From Symbiodinium natans (lineage: Eukaryota > Sar > Dinophyceae > Suessiales > Symbiodiniaceae): 64,000 nucleotides of DNA. Both the position numbers and the translations under genes were made by a program. The notes below the pieces were generated by a model. It did not search any database and was not told where the DNA came from. It worked only from the letters and a program-made list of their open reading frames with translations. Positions 35,160 to 45,329 of the stretch are shown here, piece after piece (positions within the stretch are counted from its first letter, which is position 1; the number at the start of each line of letters is the position of its first letter). The stretch covers positions 1 to 64,000 of the forward strand of contig CAJNDS010002757.1 in the NCBI GenBank assembly GCA_905221605.1, in the 5' to 3' direction.

Positions 35160-35810
35160 GAAGCATGTATATTCTGGCATAGTATTGTGGAAAGTCTTGT
35201 ATAATATTGTATGACATTGAATATTCTTGCATATTATTGTACATTGTTGTATATATTGTTGAGTATTTCTGTATTGTCTTGTATTTTCTTGTGTTTTTGT
35301 GGAATATTCCATATTATTGCATGTTATTGAATGCTATTTTCAAAATTCTTGTATATTCTTGAATTTTCTTTGTATATTATTGCAGATTATTCTATATTAT
35401 AGTATATTATTGTATATTCTTGTATATTCTTGTATATTCTTGTATATTATTGTCTACTAGTGTATATTATTGTAGTTTTCGTACACTATTATATATTGTT
35501 GTATGTCATTGTGTTTTTGTGTTTTCTATATAGCTGTACATTTTTTGTATCTTTTTGAAAAATTGTATGATATTGTATATTTTTGTATACTTTTGTATAG
35601 TATTGTATATTGTTGTCTATTATTGAGTATTCTTGTCAACTACTGAAAATTATTGTAAGTTACTCTTTTTTTACGTGTATATTGCTGCATATTCTTGTAC
35701 ATATTTGTATATTGTTGTATTTTTGTGCATTATTGTATATTATTGCATCTTTTTGTAATACATTCTTGTATACCATTGCATCTTATTGTGCCTTCATGTT
35801 TTTTTGCAAA
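35160..35810. repeat. Degenerate TTGTATATTA-type tract
   Basis: About 650 bp of a roughly 10-bp degenerate unit (TTGTATATTA / TTGTATATTC). AT-rich, non-coding, inside the 34773-36588 insertion. Confidence 0.85.
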
Positions 35811-35814
35811 AAGT

Positions 35815-36056
35815 GCTCGCATCATGGGATTGGAAGGATTCATGTGCTTTGAAGCAAGCTTGCCCGGACTAAGAAAACAGCGCCGGGGGGGGGGTTGGGG
35901 GGGGCCCCCCCCCCCCCCATTTGCAAACACAACGCTCGCATCATTGGTTTGGAAAAGATATTCATACGCTGCTTGCCCGGCTTTAAACAACAATGCTCGC
36001 ATCATGGGTTTGGAAGGGTTCATACGCGTTGAAGAAGCTTGCCCGGTGCCAAACAA
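35815..36056. repeat. Three roughly 65-bp tandem repeats
   Basis: Units begin GCTCGCATCATGGGTTTGGA and end GCTTGCCCGG, at about 35815, 35932 and 35993. A G/C homopolymer block interrupts the first. Confidence 0.8.
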
Positions 36057-36299
36057 ACAAGAAATATGTATTGTGTATTATGAATTCTACATCAAATAGC
36101 AGTAAATATATAATATATACATATATGCTTTGTTATTTCGATTTTATTATAGTTTTGATACAAAGGCATACTATACGATATTGTGTTCTATTCTACTCTA
36201 TGCCACTACAATATTTTGCTATACTTTGTTTTAATATATACACACATATATATTATAACATATGATGTTATGTTATGTTTTCCTACATATCCTTTCCTG

Positions 36300-36505
36300 T
36301 ACTTTCATTTCCTTTCCTTCCCTTCCTTCCTTCCTTCCTCGCTTCCTTGCTTCCTTGCTTCCTTGCTTCCTTGCTTGCTTGCTTCCCTCCTTCCTTCCTT
36401 CCTTCCTGCCTTCCTTCCTTCCTTCCGTCCTTCCGCCCTTCCGCCCTTCCTTCCCTCCCTCCCTCCCTCCTTTTCTCCCTCCCTCCCTCCCTCCCCTTCC
36501 CTCTC
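36300..36505. repeat. (CCTT)n/(CCCT)n tract
   Basis: Pyrimidine-only tetranucleotide repeats with phase changes; the three overlapping ORFs are low-complexity artefacts. Confidence 0.95.
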
Positions 36506-36599
36506 TCCGTCGGAAGAACAGAATAATTATTTCTTGATCCTAAATAAATTTTTTTTGATCCTAAATAAATTATTTTTTGATCCGCATCCCGTGGAAACG

Positions 36600-37028
36600 C
36601 CCTGTGTGCGATCCCTAAATCTCAGTTGGAAACCTCTCAATGTAGGAACTAGGGCCAGTTAGAGCGTTTTGTCCGTCGAGGGGTTGAGGGGTGTGTAACT
36701 CTAGAACCCAAGACCCCACGATCCTCCTCGCACGTTGCGTTAATCGTTGCTGGTGTCACTGGTGTCACCGGTGTCACTGGCCCTGGCCGCGGTGTGGTTG
36801 CCAGCCAGGGCGTGGGCCCCGTTGGAGGAGGAGGCGTAGTCCTGACAGGTAATGCCTTGAGGGTTGAAGGCTACAGGGCTTTGACAAAAGAAGACTGCTA
36901 ATACTTACCACCACCACCACCACTACCACGTCACTTCCACGATGACCAGCACAACACCACAACGACCGCTAAATGGTGGTGGTGGTGGTGGTGGTGGTGG
37001 TGGTGGTGGTCGCGCTACTACTTCTACT

Positions 37029-37065
<37 letters not shown>

Positions 37066-38199
37066 CTACACCTGCCACTACTACTTCTACTACAGTACTC
37101 CAACTCCTGCTTCTACTGCTCGTTGTGCTGTCAATATCTCTGGAGTTGCAATATTGCGATTGGAACGGTATCGGAACACATGATGGCACTGTTAAGGCTT
37201 GAGGGTGTCGAGTCTGCGATGCACAAATCTAGGATCGGAGGGTGTTGGGTTTAGGGGATGTGCCTGAATGAGATGATCGAAGCTATACATCTGGTGCATA
37301 CTGAATGGCAAGCGTCACAGAGACGTCGGAGTGCGCTGTTCCGGATCCATGTTGATACCTTAGCCGTGGTTGGCGGTGGGGTTCCTGGCTATATGCTTCT
37401 GGTTCAAGGTTTGATCTACCCATTCTGAGCACCAAATTGCTGTTACGAAAATTAAGCGAGTCTAGTTGCGGAGAGTCTAAAGTGGGCAGTTGCCCCTCGC
37501 CTCAGACTGTTAATCCGAGGCTTGGCTACAGTAATTAACTTCCCGTAGCTGTCCTTTTGTAGAGGCCTCAAGCCAGTTGCTCCTAGCTTTCAGCTCCCAG
37601 CTTGCCAGGGCTCAGGTTCAGGGGCTCTATGTACAGAAACCTAATCCGAAGCCCTCAGCCCTACAAGCCGACCCCCTAATAAACCGCGATAAGCCTCTGC
37701 AAGCCACTATGCAACTTGGGCCCTACAAGCACTAAATCTCTAAGCCCTAGATCCCTAGAAGCCCTAGAGGCCGAAGGCCCCCAAAGCTGAAAACGCCAGA
37801 GAAGCAATGCGCGGGTTTCGGGTCAGCACATTCTTGTTTCAACCCAGACTTCTCTCCTCTCAACCCTACACCCTCAACTAGGGTTGCACCCTCAACTAGG
37901 GTTTTCAACCTTCGGTCAGTGGACGGTGGCGGCGCTGGGCCAGGGCTCGGCTGACAACTGCTGGCACAAAGCCTGACGGATTCGGGCTTTAGGGTGGTAC
38001 CGGGGCAGGGACTAGGTGAGGCTTTTGGCGGGAGAGAGGGGGTTGGGACAGTCGTGGACACACCAACAGGCTTTTGGTTCCTAGCCGAAAGACGACCAGG
38101 AATGTGCTGTGGCAATGGTCCTTGCCACGCACGTAGGTTGAACGAACCGAGGGGCAAGGGGTTTGCTATCAATTTGGGAGTTGCGAAAATCACGGATAC
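36600..38199. other. Mostly unassigned; triplet-repeat ORF at 36942-37202
   Basis: The plus ORF 36942-37202 encodes poly-Gly then poly-Thr then a hydrophobic stretch (LQLLLLLLVVLSISLE) and a short tail, built on (GGT)n and (ACT)n repeats. It may be a low-complexity surface protein or chance. At 36735-36847 a segment reads plausibly on both strands (VTGVTGVTG on plus; DTGDTSD then stop on minus). 37210-38199 has no assigned exon. Confidence 0.35.
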
Positions 38200-39590
38200 A
38201 TGCTTGAGCTCTTGGGTCCAGATAAGAAGGCTACCCTCATTTTCGGGTGCTTGGGGCTGTGGCGCGGGGATTTGGGTAATGGGCTGTTGGCTGAGTTGGC
38301 TGAGTTATTTGCAACAAAGATTCCGGGGGCTCTCCCCCTTTGCAATGAAGTGCCTGCAATACGGGTCCCATGCATAGGTGGCATGTCTGAAAGTTCCTGT
38401 GCGCAGAAGTCGGAAGAGCTTCTGAGCTCTCCTTCATTCCGTGATCTCCAAGTCATGTCGCAGAATGTTAGCAGCCATGAGCTGGCTTGTCAGCCGGCCC
38501 CTCTGTGCTCTGCAAAGCACTGTAAGAGGACATTTGAACGATTTTGTTCGTGTGTGGATTTGGGCATTCCAGTCCTCCGCAATCTGCTCACCCGAGCTCT
38601 TTGAGACCCAAAGTTATTCTCCAAAGCTTTGGGATCTCAGGCCACTGGCTGCTCAAAACGCAAGTCCGCTCAGCGACTACATGCCCGAGGCCCGAAAGGA
38701 ATGTCACAAGGTACAGGGCTGCCAAAATGCAGAATGGGAGTCTGGAGTCGATTTCTTGGGTTGTCTGTCAGAATTACCCCGTCAACCTTGTCAGCCTGAC
38801 TTGCCTCATGCCCTGTCTCGGCACTCGGGAAGAGAAGGCTTTCTGACTCTTTGATGGAACTGCACTGACCTTCTGCGACAGGAGGCGCTGCAAAAACACA
38901 ATGCTGAGGTTCTGGCTTCTTGCTGGCCATATAGAATGGCGTCGGCGGCCTCCGCACAACGAGGACAAGGCTTAGGGCATATATTCTCTCCGCCAACCCT
39001 AAACTCTAAACCCTGAACCTTTTGGTGCTCACAGGCCCAAGTCTGCAGACAAGCGACGGGCACTGCAAGTATTTTCCTTAGAGGCAGCATGGAAGCAGCT
39101 GGCAGAGTTGCCATTGACGGGTACTCTTTATCTTCTACATCGCCTCACCATGGAAACTTTCTGGTTCATGGTTAGGATCGTATAAAAAATGTGAATGTCT
39201 ATTCCTTATTGAGTTTAAGTACCCTTAAACATGTAAGATGTTGCGCCACCCCCCCCCCCCCCCCCATGACAAAGTCAAAAACCAGACGAACCATTCTGCC
39301 GAAGCACCTGAGATGACGCATGCCCGCTTTGAGCAGTCAGGGCACAAACCTGGGCCAAGTGCAAGCCCCTCATGACCCTCAACTTCACCCACTCTTCTTC
39401 CGTGTGAAGTCACTCAGTTTCGCGATTCAAGAGAGCCTTTGCGGGGATTTATGGATGCTTCTGCGCTATTGACCGCAAGTGGCTCACAGGTCAGCTGGCA
39501 AGCTCGTACTTGCTTTCGTCCTTGCTTCCAGTGTCTTTCTGGGCTTCTTTGGTGACATCTCCCGTGGGTAGCCCGCAAGACTCACTGTAA
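38200..39590 (+). CDS. Unrecognised gene, five exons, 252 aa
   Basis: Exons: 38200-38585, 38641-38710, 38882-38925, 39035-39120, 39418-39590, total 759 nt, in phase. Donors are GC, GT, GC and GT; acceptors are AG|G except the last (AG|T). Segments: LLAELAELFATKIPG and a Cys-containing part in exon 1, LSDYMPEARKECHK in exon 2, then a helical part (KRRALQVFSLEAAWKQLAEL), then a Cys/hydrophobic C terminus (SSYLLSSLLPVSFWASL) that could be membrane-associated. The shared GCC at the exon 3/4 junction makes the GC donor convincing. The start at 38200 is the first ATG of the open frame and is less certain. No family is recognised. Confidence 0.55.
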
Positions 39591-39599
39591 CCAGAAGCA

Positions 39600-41360
39600 C
39601 CAACAGGTGCCAGAACATGCAGTGGCTGCCGGGGGAAGTGGGTTGAACCCGCCCTTGTCTCTCTCTCTCTCTCTCTCTCTGGTCATCTTTCTCACTTCCT
39701 CCCTGCCTGTGCCCCTCTCACAGTCGGTTTCCACCTCTCGACACGCTGCTCACTTGCCACTCCATTCATGCGGTGGATCGAAGGCAAGATGCTGCATGTA
39801 GACAGAACTGGAGAAGGGTCTTGGCAAACATTTGATTTGACCTCGGCGTGGGCACCCGCAACTACTACTACAGACACTTCTGGCAGTTGTAGACCCATTT
39901 GAATATTGATCCGATGATACATGGACGTATCTTCGTGGCATACTTCTTGTGGGTAGTTGTTTTGGTTTGTTTTGGGGTTTGGGATTAGGGTTCAGAAGTC
40001 TAATGGAATCATATCGCTAGTCATGTCGTGCCTATCATTCGCAGGATGCCGGACGCCCTGGGTGCTTCGATAGCTCTAGGGATGAAGGCTTCCTGGGTTT
40101 ATTGGGTTTTAGAACCGGTTTTGAGGATTTTTGTGGTTCAAGGCGACATCCCTGACTGTTGCGCGGCTTACAACATCACACCCATCTGAACCCATGTCGT
40201 CGAGAACATGACTGCCCCCTAACCTCCTAAGCCCCGTATCTGTAAACCCTAAACCCTGAACGTGGAGAGGGCTTTTTCAGGGTTGTGGGGCTTGTGCACT
40301 GCAACCCAAGAAACGCATTTGCAGTGAGCTTCGGAGAAGTATGGCCTGAGCTGTTGAGGGTGCAGGGCTCCGACTCTCGCACTCTCGTGCGGCGGGCTCG
40401 AGGGACTATAGGGTTTCGAGCTTCCGTTTTAGGTGCTTATGGACGTCTAATCAGGTTGAAAGCTCAAAAGTTTGGTGCTCAGGGTCTGGAGGTGAAGGCT
40501 CAGACTTCTAGCTTTGCGGTGCAACTCTTTGAAGTTCAGCATCAAAGGATTAAGGTGTAGGGCTTCATGAATTACAGCGTTGGATATGCAGTTGTTTTTC
40601 GCAACCTCGTTCATCTAATGCTGATATACCAGGTACTCATTCCTGAGGAAAAATGTTTCGTTCAGCAGTTTACATAAGTATCACCATATTGAACCTCATG
40701 GAATTGGTGATGAAAGCTGCTATCTGCGCAGAACCTCCGTTTCAGGGTTAGCTTTTGGTTGAGGTCCTGCCAAGCCCCTCCGAGAAGCAATCAGTAGGAA
40801 CTAAGAAGGTGTTGTAGGACTTGTGTCTGCCTGCCCAGACAGGGTTCCCCGTAGGCTCAACATAGCCCAAAAGACTTACAAACGAAGGCCTTTGGGCAGA
40901 CAAACCTTAAACCTTAGAGCCTCAGGGTTCTGGTACAGGATGCAATGTTGGTGCATCTCGGAACATTGCCGATAAAAGAAGGGGTTTAGGATGTAATAGT
41001 ACCAAGGATCCGTCACAACTCGGGGCCTCCCTGTGAACTTTTGTCTGTTCATGACTTATCGAGCTGGGGCTTCCCTCCTTGTAGGGGTTTTGGAGTTTAA
41101 ACACGCTGGGTTTCGGAGGGCTTAAGGTCTCCGGAATTCTTGGCACAAGTCGCAAGTCAAGAGGCGATGGACGCCTAAACCCTAAACCTTACACCCCTGA
41201 AACTGGTGTGGCAAAGGCACGCACTTGGAGGACAGCTGGTCCAAGCGCCCTTGCCGGAGTAGTCCAGCGTGCACTGGTTCCTTGGTTTCAGACAGGGTTT
41301 AGGGTTTTTTGGGGTTCAGGGTTTAGGGTTGAAGGGGTCCGAGCCCCTTGCCAGGGCTTC
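39600..41360. other. No gene assigned
   Basis: A CT microsatellite lies at 39658-39680. A 91-codon ORF (40285-40560, +) and others have no recognisable domain. The segment 41187-41287, next to a GTTTAGGG donor-like site, reads plausibly on both strands. Confidence 0.3.
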
Positions 41361-41364
41361 ATAT

Positions 41365-41513
41365 TTGGAGGTTCATGGTACTTACTAACCACTTATAACT
41401 GGGCTTATAACCCTACTTATGATTGGGATGACCCCTATAAGGCCTTTTCGGGGTATTATAAGTAGGGTTATAAGTACAGTTATAATTGGTTAGTAAGTAG
41501 CATGAACCTCCAA
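41365..41513. mobile_element. Foldback (MITE-like) element with arms of about 57 bp
   Basis: The left arm from 41365 (TTGGAGGTTCATGGTACTTA) and the right arm ending at 41513 are inverted complements over about 57 bp with only a handful of mismatches. A related fragment with ATTATAAGTAGAGTTATAAG lies at 44209-44228. No coding capacity and no clear target duplication. Confidence 0.7.
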
Positions 41514-41693
41514 GTAAAGGCTTAAGTTGTTGTTTTGCGGGATCAGAACTTTAGGGCCTCCGGGTTTGACATGGTTTGACTTTAGGGGCTTGTAGGGTTA
41601 AGCTTAAGAACGCTCGCACGCCGGCAGGCAAGGCTTAGGGTTCTTTGCCACCCGCCAATCAGACCAGCCGCTTGGGGTTTGGGATTCTGGGTT

Positions 41694-41806
41694 GAATCCT
41701 AACCCTAAGCCCTAAGCCCTAAGCCCTAAGCCCTAAGCCCTAAGCCCTAAGCCCTAAGCCCTAAGCCCTAAGCCCTAAGCCCTAAACCCTAAACCCTAGG
41801 CAGAAC
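41694..41806 (+). repeat. Telomere-variant array CCCTAAG
   Basis: About 13 CCCTAAG units ending in two CCCTAAA. Homogenisation of the variant shows local amplification after insertion, not fresh telomere addition. Confidence 0.95.
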
Positions 41807-41830
41807 GAAAACTGCAAACCTTAACTTGCA

Positions 41831-41887
41831 TCATGTGGAGTGCTCAGGCCGCGTCGGGTTGCAAAGGACGCATCGTGCACTCTTCGC
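41831..41887 (-). CDS. Candidate 3'-terminal exon, 18 aa
   Basis: Begins after GTCGCAG|G on the minus strand and reads AKSARCVLCNPTRPEHST then stop. Composition and splice site look real, but no partner exon was found. Confidence 0.35.
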   Translation of the reverse strand, partial: AKSARCVLCNPTRPEHST

Positions 41888-41950
41888 CTGCGACCACGTG
41901 GGGGTTTACGGTGAAGGGCGCAAGCCTCACATCACCCCTGAATCAACAGA

Positions 41951-42079
41951 CTAAAGGGACTATCTAAGGTGTATATATATATATATATAATATAGATATA
42001 TACATATATATATATATATACATATGGGTTATATAGGGCCATAAGATTAAGGGTCCCCTTCTAGGGGTCCCTCCTTAGG
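41951..42079 (+). repeat. AT-core dispersed element, copy 2
   Basis: Reverse-complement relative of 34078-34175: CTATCTAAGGTGTATA, a (TA)n core, then CCCCTTCTAGGGGTCCCTCC. Confidence 0.65.
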
Positions 42080-42089
42080 CCCCTGAGCT

Positions 42090-42860
42090 GAACCACCGTC
42101 AACCTAAAGTCGCACCCTAAACCCCAGACCCTACGACGGAACTGGCTTCAGAAAACCCTGGAAAGTAGTAGCAGCAACAAGGATAGAGGTAATAGTCATA
42201 GCAATTTTACCACTTCATAACAAGTACTTGCCTTTTGCGCAGGCGGGCTGTCTGCCTGTTTTTGTTTTTTTTTTACGTTCTTGGGTTCCTAAGCCAAGCC
42301 TTGGGTTCAGAGTGCAAACGTGCCTAACCCTAAACCCTAAACCCTAAACCCTAAACCCTAAACCCTAAACTCTAAATCCTAAATCCTAAACCCTAAACCC
42401 TAAACCATCTAAACCCTAAACCCTTCAGATTGGGTCTTTTGGTTTAGGGTATCGACTCCCCGTCTCCCTTGAAAAGAAGGTACTCACAGGATCTCGGTCG
42501 GCTCTGGAGCATGTGAGGCTCCTTAGGGTCCCTCCAGCCCTTTGGGGCCTCTTAGGGTTTAGGGTTTAACCCCCTAATGGGAGGGTTTCCGAGAAAAGGA
42601 GGGGGTACCCCATTTTTGGTGGGTCCCTTTAAGGGGATTCGTTTTTTTTTTCTTGTTTGGGGGGGGGGGGGGGGGGGGGGGGGGTGGGGGGGTAGAAAAG
42701 GGGTATTATCCTAGTTTGGGAAATACCCATAATATGGTGAGTTCTCCAAATTCGGGTCCTTTTTGGGTACCCGAAAATGAGAGGGGCCGCCTTAAAATAA
42801 GGACCCCAAAAGAAACCCTAATTTAGAGAAATCAGCGGATAGCTGATCTCGGCTCCACTC
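42090..42860. other. No gene assigned; telomeric array and poly-G run
   Basis: A CCCTAAA array at 42326-42423, a G-run of about 24 bases at 42659-42684, and foldback fragments of the GGGACC family. No exon could be supported. Confidence 0.4.
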
Positions 42861-42865
42861 CGCAG

Positions 42866-42902
42866 GGAGCACGCCATCAGGCAGCTGCTGAAGGAGAGCT
42901 GA
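42866..42902 (+). CDS. Candidate 3'-terminal exon, 11 aa
   Basis: Follows CACTCCGCAG|G and reads EHAIRQLLKES then stop. A helical C terminus with a good acceptor, but no upstream exon was identified. Confidence 0.35.
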
Positions 42903-43023
42903 CCAAAATCACATGTTGCTTCAACATGACGTCCAGTTCATTACACCAGGTTCTCTAAACCCTAAACCTTGAAGAACATCACCTCAAACCACACCAACCC
43001 ATGTCAACATCGCAGCACCACCC

Positions 43024-44105
43024 CTAACACGTTCTAGGGTTTAGGGCCATGCTAGCCAACGCCTTCACGGTATTGACGGTCGACTGTGTGTAGCCGACAT
43101 TCCTCGACTGTTCTGACGAATCGTTGCGTTGATGCACATATTGGCTATAGACCCAAGCCCTCACCCCTGCAGCAGAAAAGCTGCAGAGACCAAACGCATT
43201 CAAAAAGAACTGGTGCTGAAGACCCTCCACGCGACGGGTTGGTGTTGCCATTGGTGGGGAAGTACATCTCGGACGCCTCATCGGTGATGAACTCTAAGTC
43301 ATCAGCCTCCACCGCTTTGGCATAGGACTCTGCCTACTTGCCGGCGCGACAGTTGCGGGCACTGAGCCCTAAACCCTAAACATCCCCAAGCCTTAAACCT
43401 TTAAGACTAATTATACTTAGTTACTTATGACTTCGCTGCCCTAAACCCTAAACCCTATAAAGTCTGAACCCTGAACCCCGAACCTGGACCGAATCTGAGA
43501 TTTCCTTCGGCCAAAGCCGGGAGGGGCCGCTGAAAAACACACTCCCCCCCCACCCCCCCAAAATAGTAGGGGTACACCGGTTCCGAGATCTTGATTCTCG
43601 AAACCCCCCCCCCCCCTGCTCCCCCGGTGAAAGAAGGGATCCCTGCGAGGGACTCCTTGGAATCCCAGGAAGACAAAGCGGCGGGCATTGAAGCATCTCC
43701 ATGGAGGAGACCAGGCAATCTAACAATAACAAGTGAGCCCCCCAAGTTGGTGCCCTAGGTTTAGGGTTTAGGGTTTAGGGTTTAGGGTTTAGGGTTTAGG
43801 GTTTAGGGTTTAGGGTTTAGGGTTTAGGGTTTAGGGTTTAGGGTTTAGCGTCCTAAAGCCCTTTAAAAACCCTTAGTCTGACTGAGCCCCCTAAAAACCC
43901 CAAAGCTTCTCACAGGTGAAGGAGGCCCAGGAGTTGGCCTGGACTTCCAGGGGCACGGCATACTCCGGATCCATCAACTCCTGAAGCTGAATTTTGGGTC
44001 CTTAGGGCTTAGGGTTTAGGGTTTAGGGTCTCAGGGCCTCTGCAAGTCCATTCCGAAAAGGGCTTTTGGAAGGCTTCGGGGTTCTGCGGAACTCGGCGGC
44101 ATCAT
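43024..44105 (-). CDS. Unrecognised gene, six exons, 158 aa
   Basis: Minus-strand exons: 44105-44049, 43980-43914, 43719-43656, 43529-43484, 43327-43228, 43166-43024, total 477 nt, in phase, with an in-frame stop just before the first ATG. Donors are GA, GT(GAGA), GA, GT and GA; the acceptors vary. Clear protein-like segments: DPEYAVPLEVQANSW, VEADDLEFITDEASEMYFPT, AWVYSQYVHQRNDSSEQSRN. Intron 1 (68 nt) and intron 2 both contain CCCTAAA arrays; the latter is the long array at 43758-43849. The last exon runs through a telomere-like GCCCTAAACCC before the stop; alternatively that GC is a donor and more exons follow. No family is recognised. Confidence 0.55.
43758..43850 (+). repeat. Interstitial telomeric array TTTAGGG
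   Basis: About 13 exact units inside an intron of the minus-strand gene 43024-44105. Confidence 0.95.
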
Positions 44106-44284
44106 GTCTCATCGGGCCTTGGCTTCGACTATGACTGAAACCGGAACAGTACTGAAACCGAACAAACCTGAAACTACTTGTGACAAAGGAGATGACCCCC
44201 GAATTATAAGTAGAGTTATAAGAGCCCTAAATTGGGTTATAAGGATCCTAACTTAAGTTCCTCGCGGTCCTTGGGGGGTCGCAG

Positions 44285-45162
44285 CCTGGGCGTGGATGAC
44301 GCCCACATCATGGTGGCGATCAGAGCACCCGCACATGGCACTGCCACAAGTCCAGCTCCTGGGCTGCCCCGCCCCTATAGGTGGCATTTAAAACCCAAAG
44401 TTTAAGGTTTAGGGTTTAGGGTTTAGGGTTTAGGGATAGGTGGCCCCCTGAACCACACTGCTTCTTGAGATCGGTAAAACAAAGTCATGGCCCGGCCACA
44501 CTTCTCGCAGCGCGGGTTTAAAGTTGATCGTCAGCGTCACATGACGCGTGGCCCTGCCGCATGTTCCTAACGTTGCATGGGGAGGAGAAGCTGGGACTAC
44601 CGCAACCAACCCGCAAAAACCACACCACCAACGCTTCCTTAGACAGCATCCTGGAGAAACTGGAAGATGTGCCAGCTGTCTATGTCCCCACAAACATTCA
44701 GGATTAAGCGTGAACACGGAGTCTGCTACCTAAAGACCTAGGAACGTGCTTTCATTTCCGCTGCAGACGAAGAAGACTAATCATGAAAGATGCCTGTGTG
44801 CACCTCTGTGTGTGCCCGAAACCAACCAGATAGCACCAAGAGTCGTTTCCAGGAGCGGGCCCGCTTCTGCTCTGCGGCTTCCACGGAGAGAAGCGCATCT
44901 TGCTCCTCAAGTCCCATCCCCGTCTGTAACAATAATTGAAAAACGAAGGCCTAAGCCATCCTATGCGGCCCCAGCCCGATCCTTCAAAGCTTTGAAAACC
45001 CGGCGAAGATTAAGCCTGGAAACTCCCAGCCCCAAAAATCCTGGGATTCAGCCGGTTCCAGTGATTTGCAAAGACTCGAGAGAGCGGTCCTGTTCTGCGC
45101 CGGCGCCGCGCTCGTCTGCCATGCTTTCACGACCTTTTGGTACTTTGGTGGAAGAAATCTGA
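44285..45162 (+). CDS. Gene with basic C-terminal exon; 5' part uncertain
   Basis: Exons 44585-44701 (39 codons, contains LDSILEKLEDVPAVYVPTN) and 44767-45162 (131 codons, Pro/Arg/Lys-rich, ends FGTLVEEI) join in phase through a GA donor. A preceding segment up to 44342 (HIMVAIRAPAHGT, GC donor) also fits phase 0, and its pattern plus the next exon's start (LGLPQP) resembles the marked-box edge of E2F factors (AIRAPxGTxLxxP). That is a weak hint only, and no winged-helix exon was found. A MITE begins three bases after the stop codon. A minus-strand ORF over 44717-44430 overlaps and is probably a shadow. Confidence 0.45.
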
Positions 45163-45165
45163 AGC

Positions 45166-45318
45166 TTGGGATGTTCCCCCTTCTACTATAAGGTTGAGGG
45201 TTTAGGGTTAGGGTTTAAGGTATATTTAACAGTCCTTAATAAGGAGTATAATAGGGGGTACTATAATCCCTATTAGGGACTGTTCGTATAATCCGGGGGG
45301 GGGGGGGGGACATCCCAA
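45166..45318. mobile_element. MITE-like element B (153 bp) with 8-bp target duplication
   Basis: Terminal inverted repeats TTGGGATGTTCCCCC and GGGGGGACATCCCAA. Exact direct flanks TCTGAAGC at 45158-45165 and 45319-45326. Inside is a strong foldback (45229-45283, ACAGTCC to GGACTGT) and a few telomere-like units. Same family as 30365-30471. An 8-bp duplication fits hAT-like elements (inference). The insertion duplicated the end of the preceding stop codon region without changing the reading frame. Confidence 0.75.
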
Positions 45319-45329
45319 TCTGAAGCGTG

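Larger units (their letters stand above)
34773..36588. mobile_element. 1.8-kb insertion with 11-bp target duplication (MULE-like?)
   Basis: The flanks are an exact direct repeat, CCGTGGAAACG, at 34762-34772 and 36589-36599. The inner ends carry related inverted sequence: GGATCAACAAAAAAATTATT at the left and, on the minus strand, GGATCAAAAAATAATTTATT at the right, each repeated two or three times. The inside is non-coding: a 42-bp minisatellite, a long TTGTATATT-rich tract, 65-bp repeats and a CCTT tract. The target length and terminal repeats fit a non-autonomous Mutator-like element, but this class is inference. Confidence 0.65.

Noticed and set aside
36183..36662. 159-codon ORF rich in Leu, Pro and Ser
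   Set aside because: Translation of a CCTT/CCCT tract inside the 34773-36588 insertion.
44430..44717. 95-codon minus-strand ORF, Cys-rich, with a TTTAG|G acceptor upstream
   Set aside because: The plus strand over the same bases gives a better exon (44585-44701) that joins 44767-45162 in phase; the minus frame would have to cross that exon.
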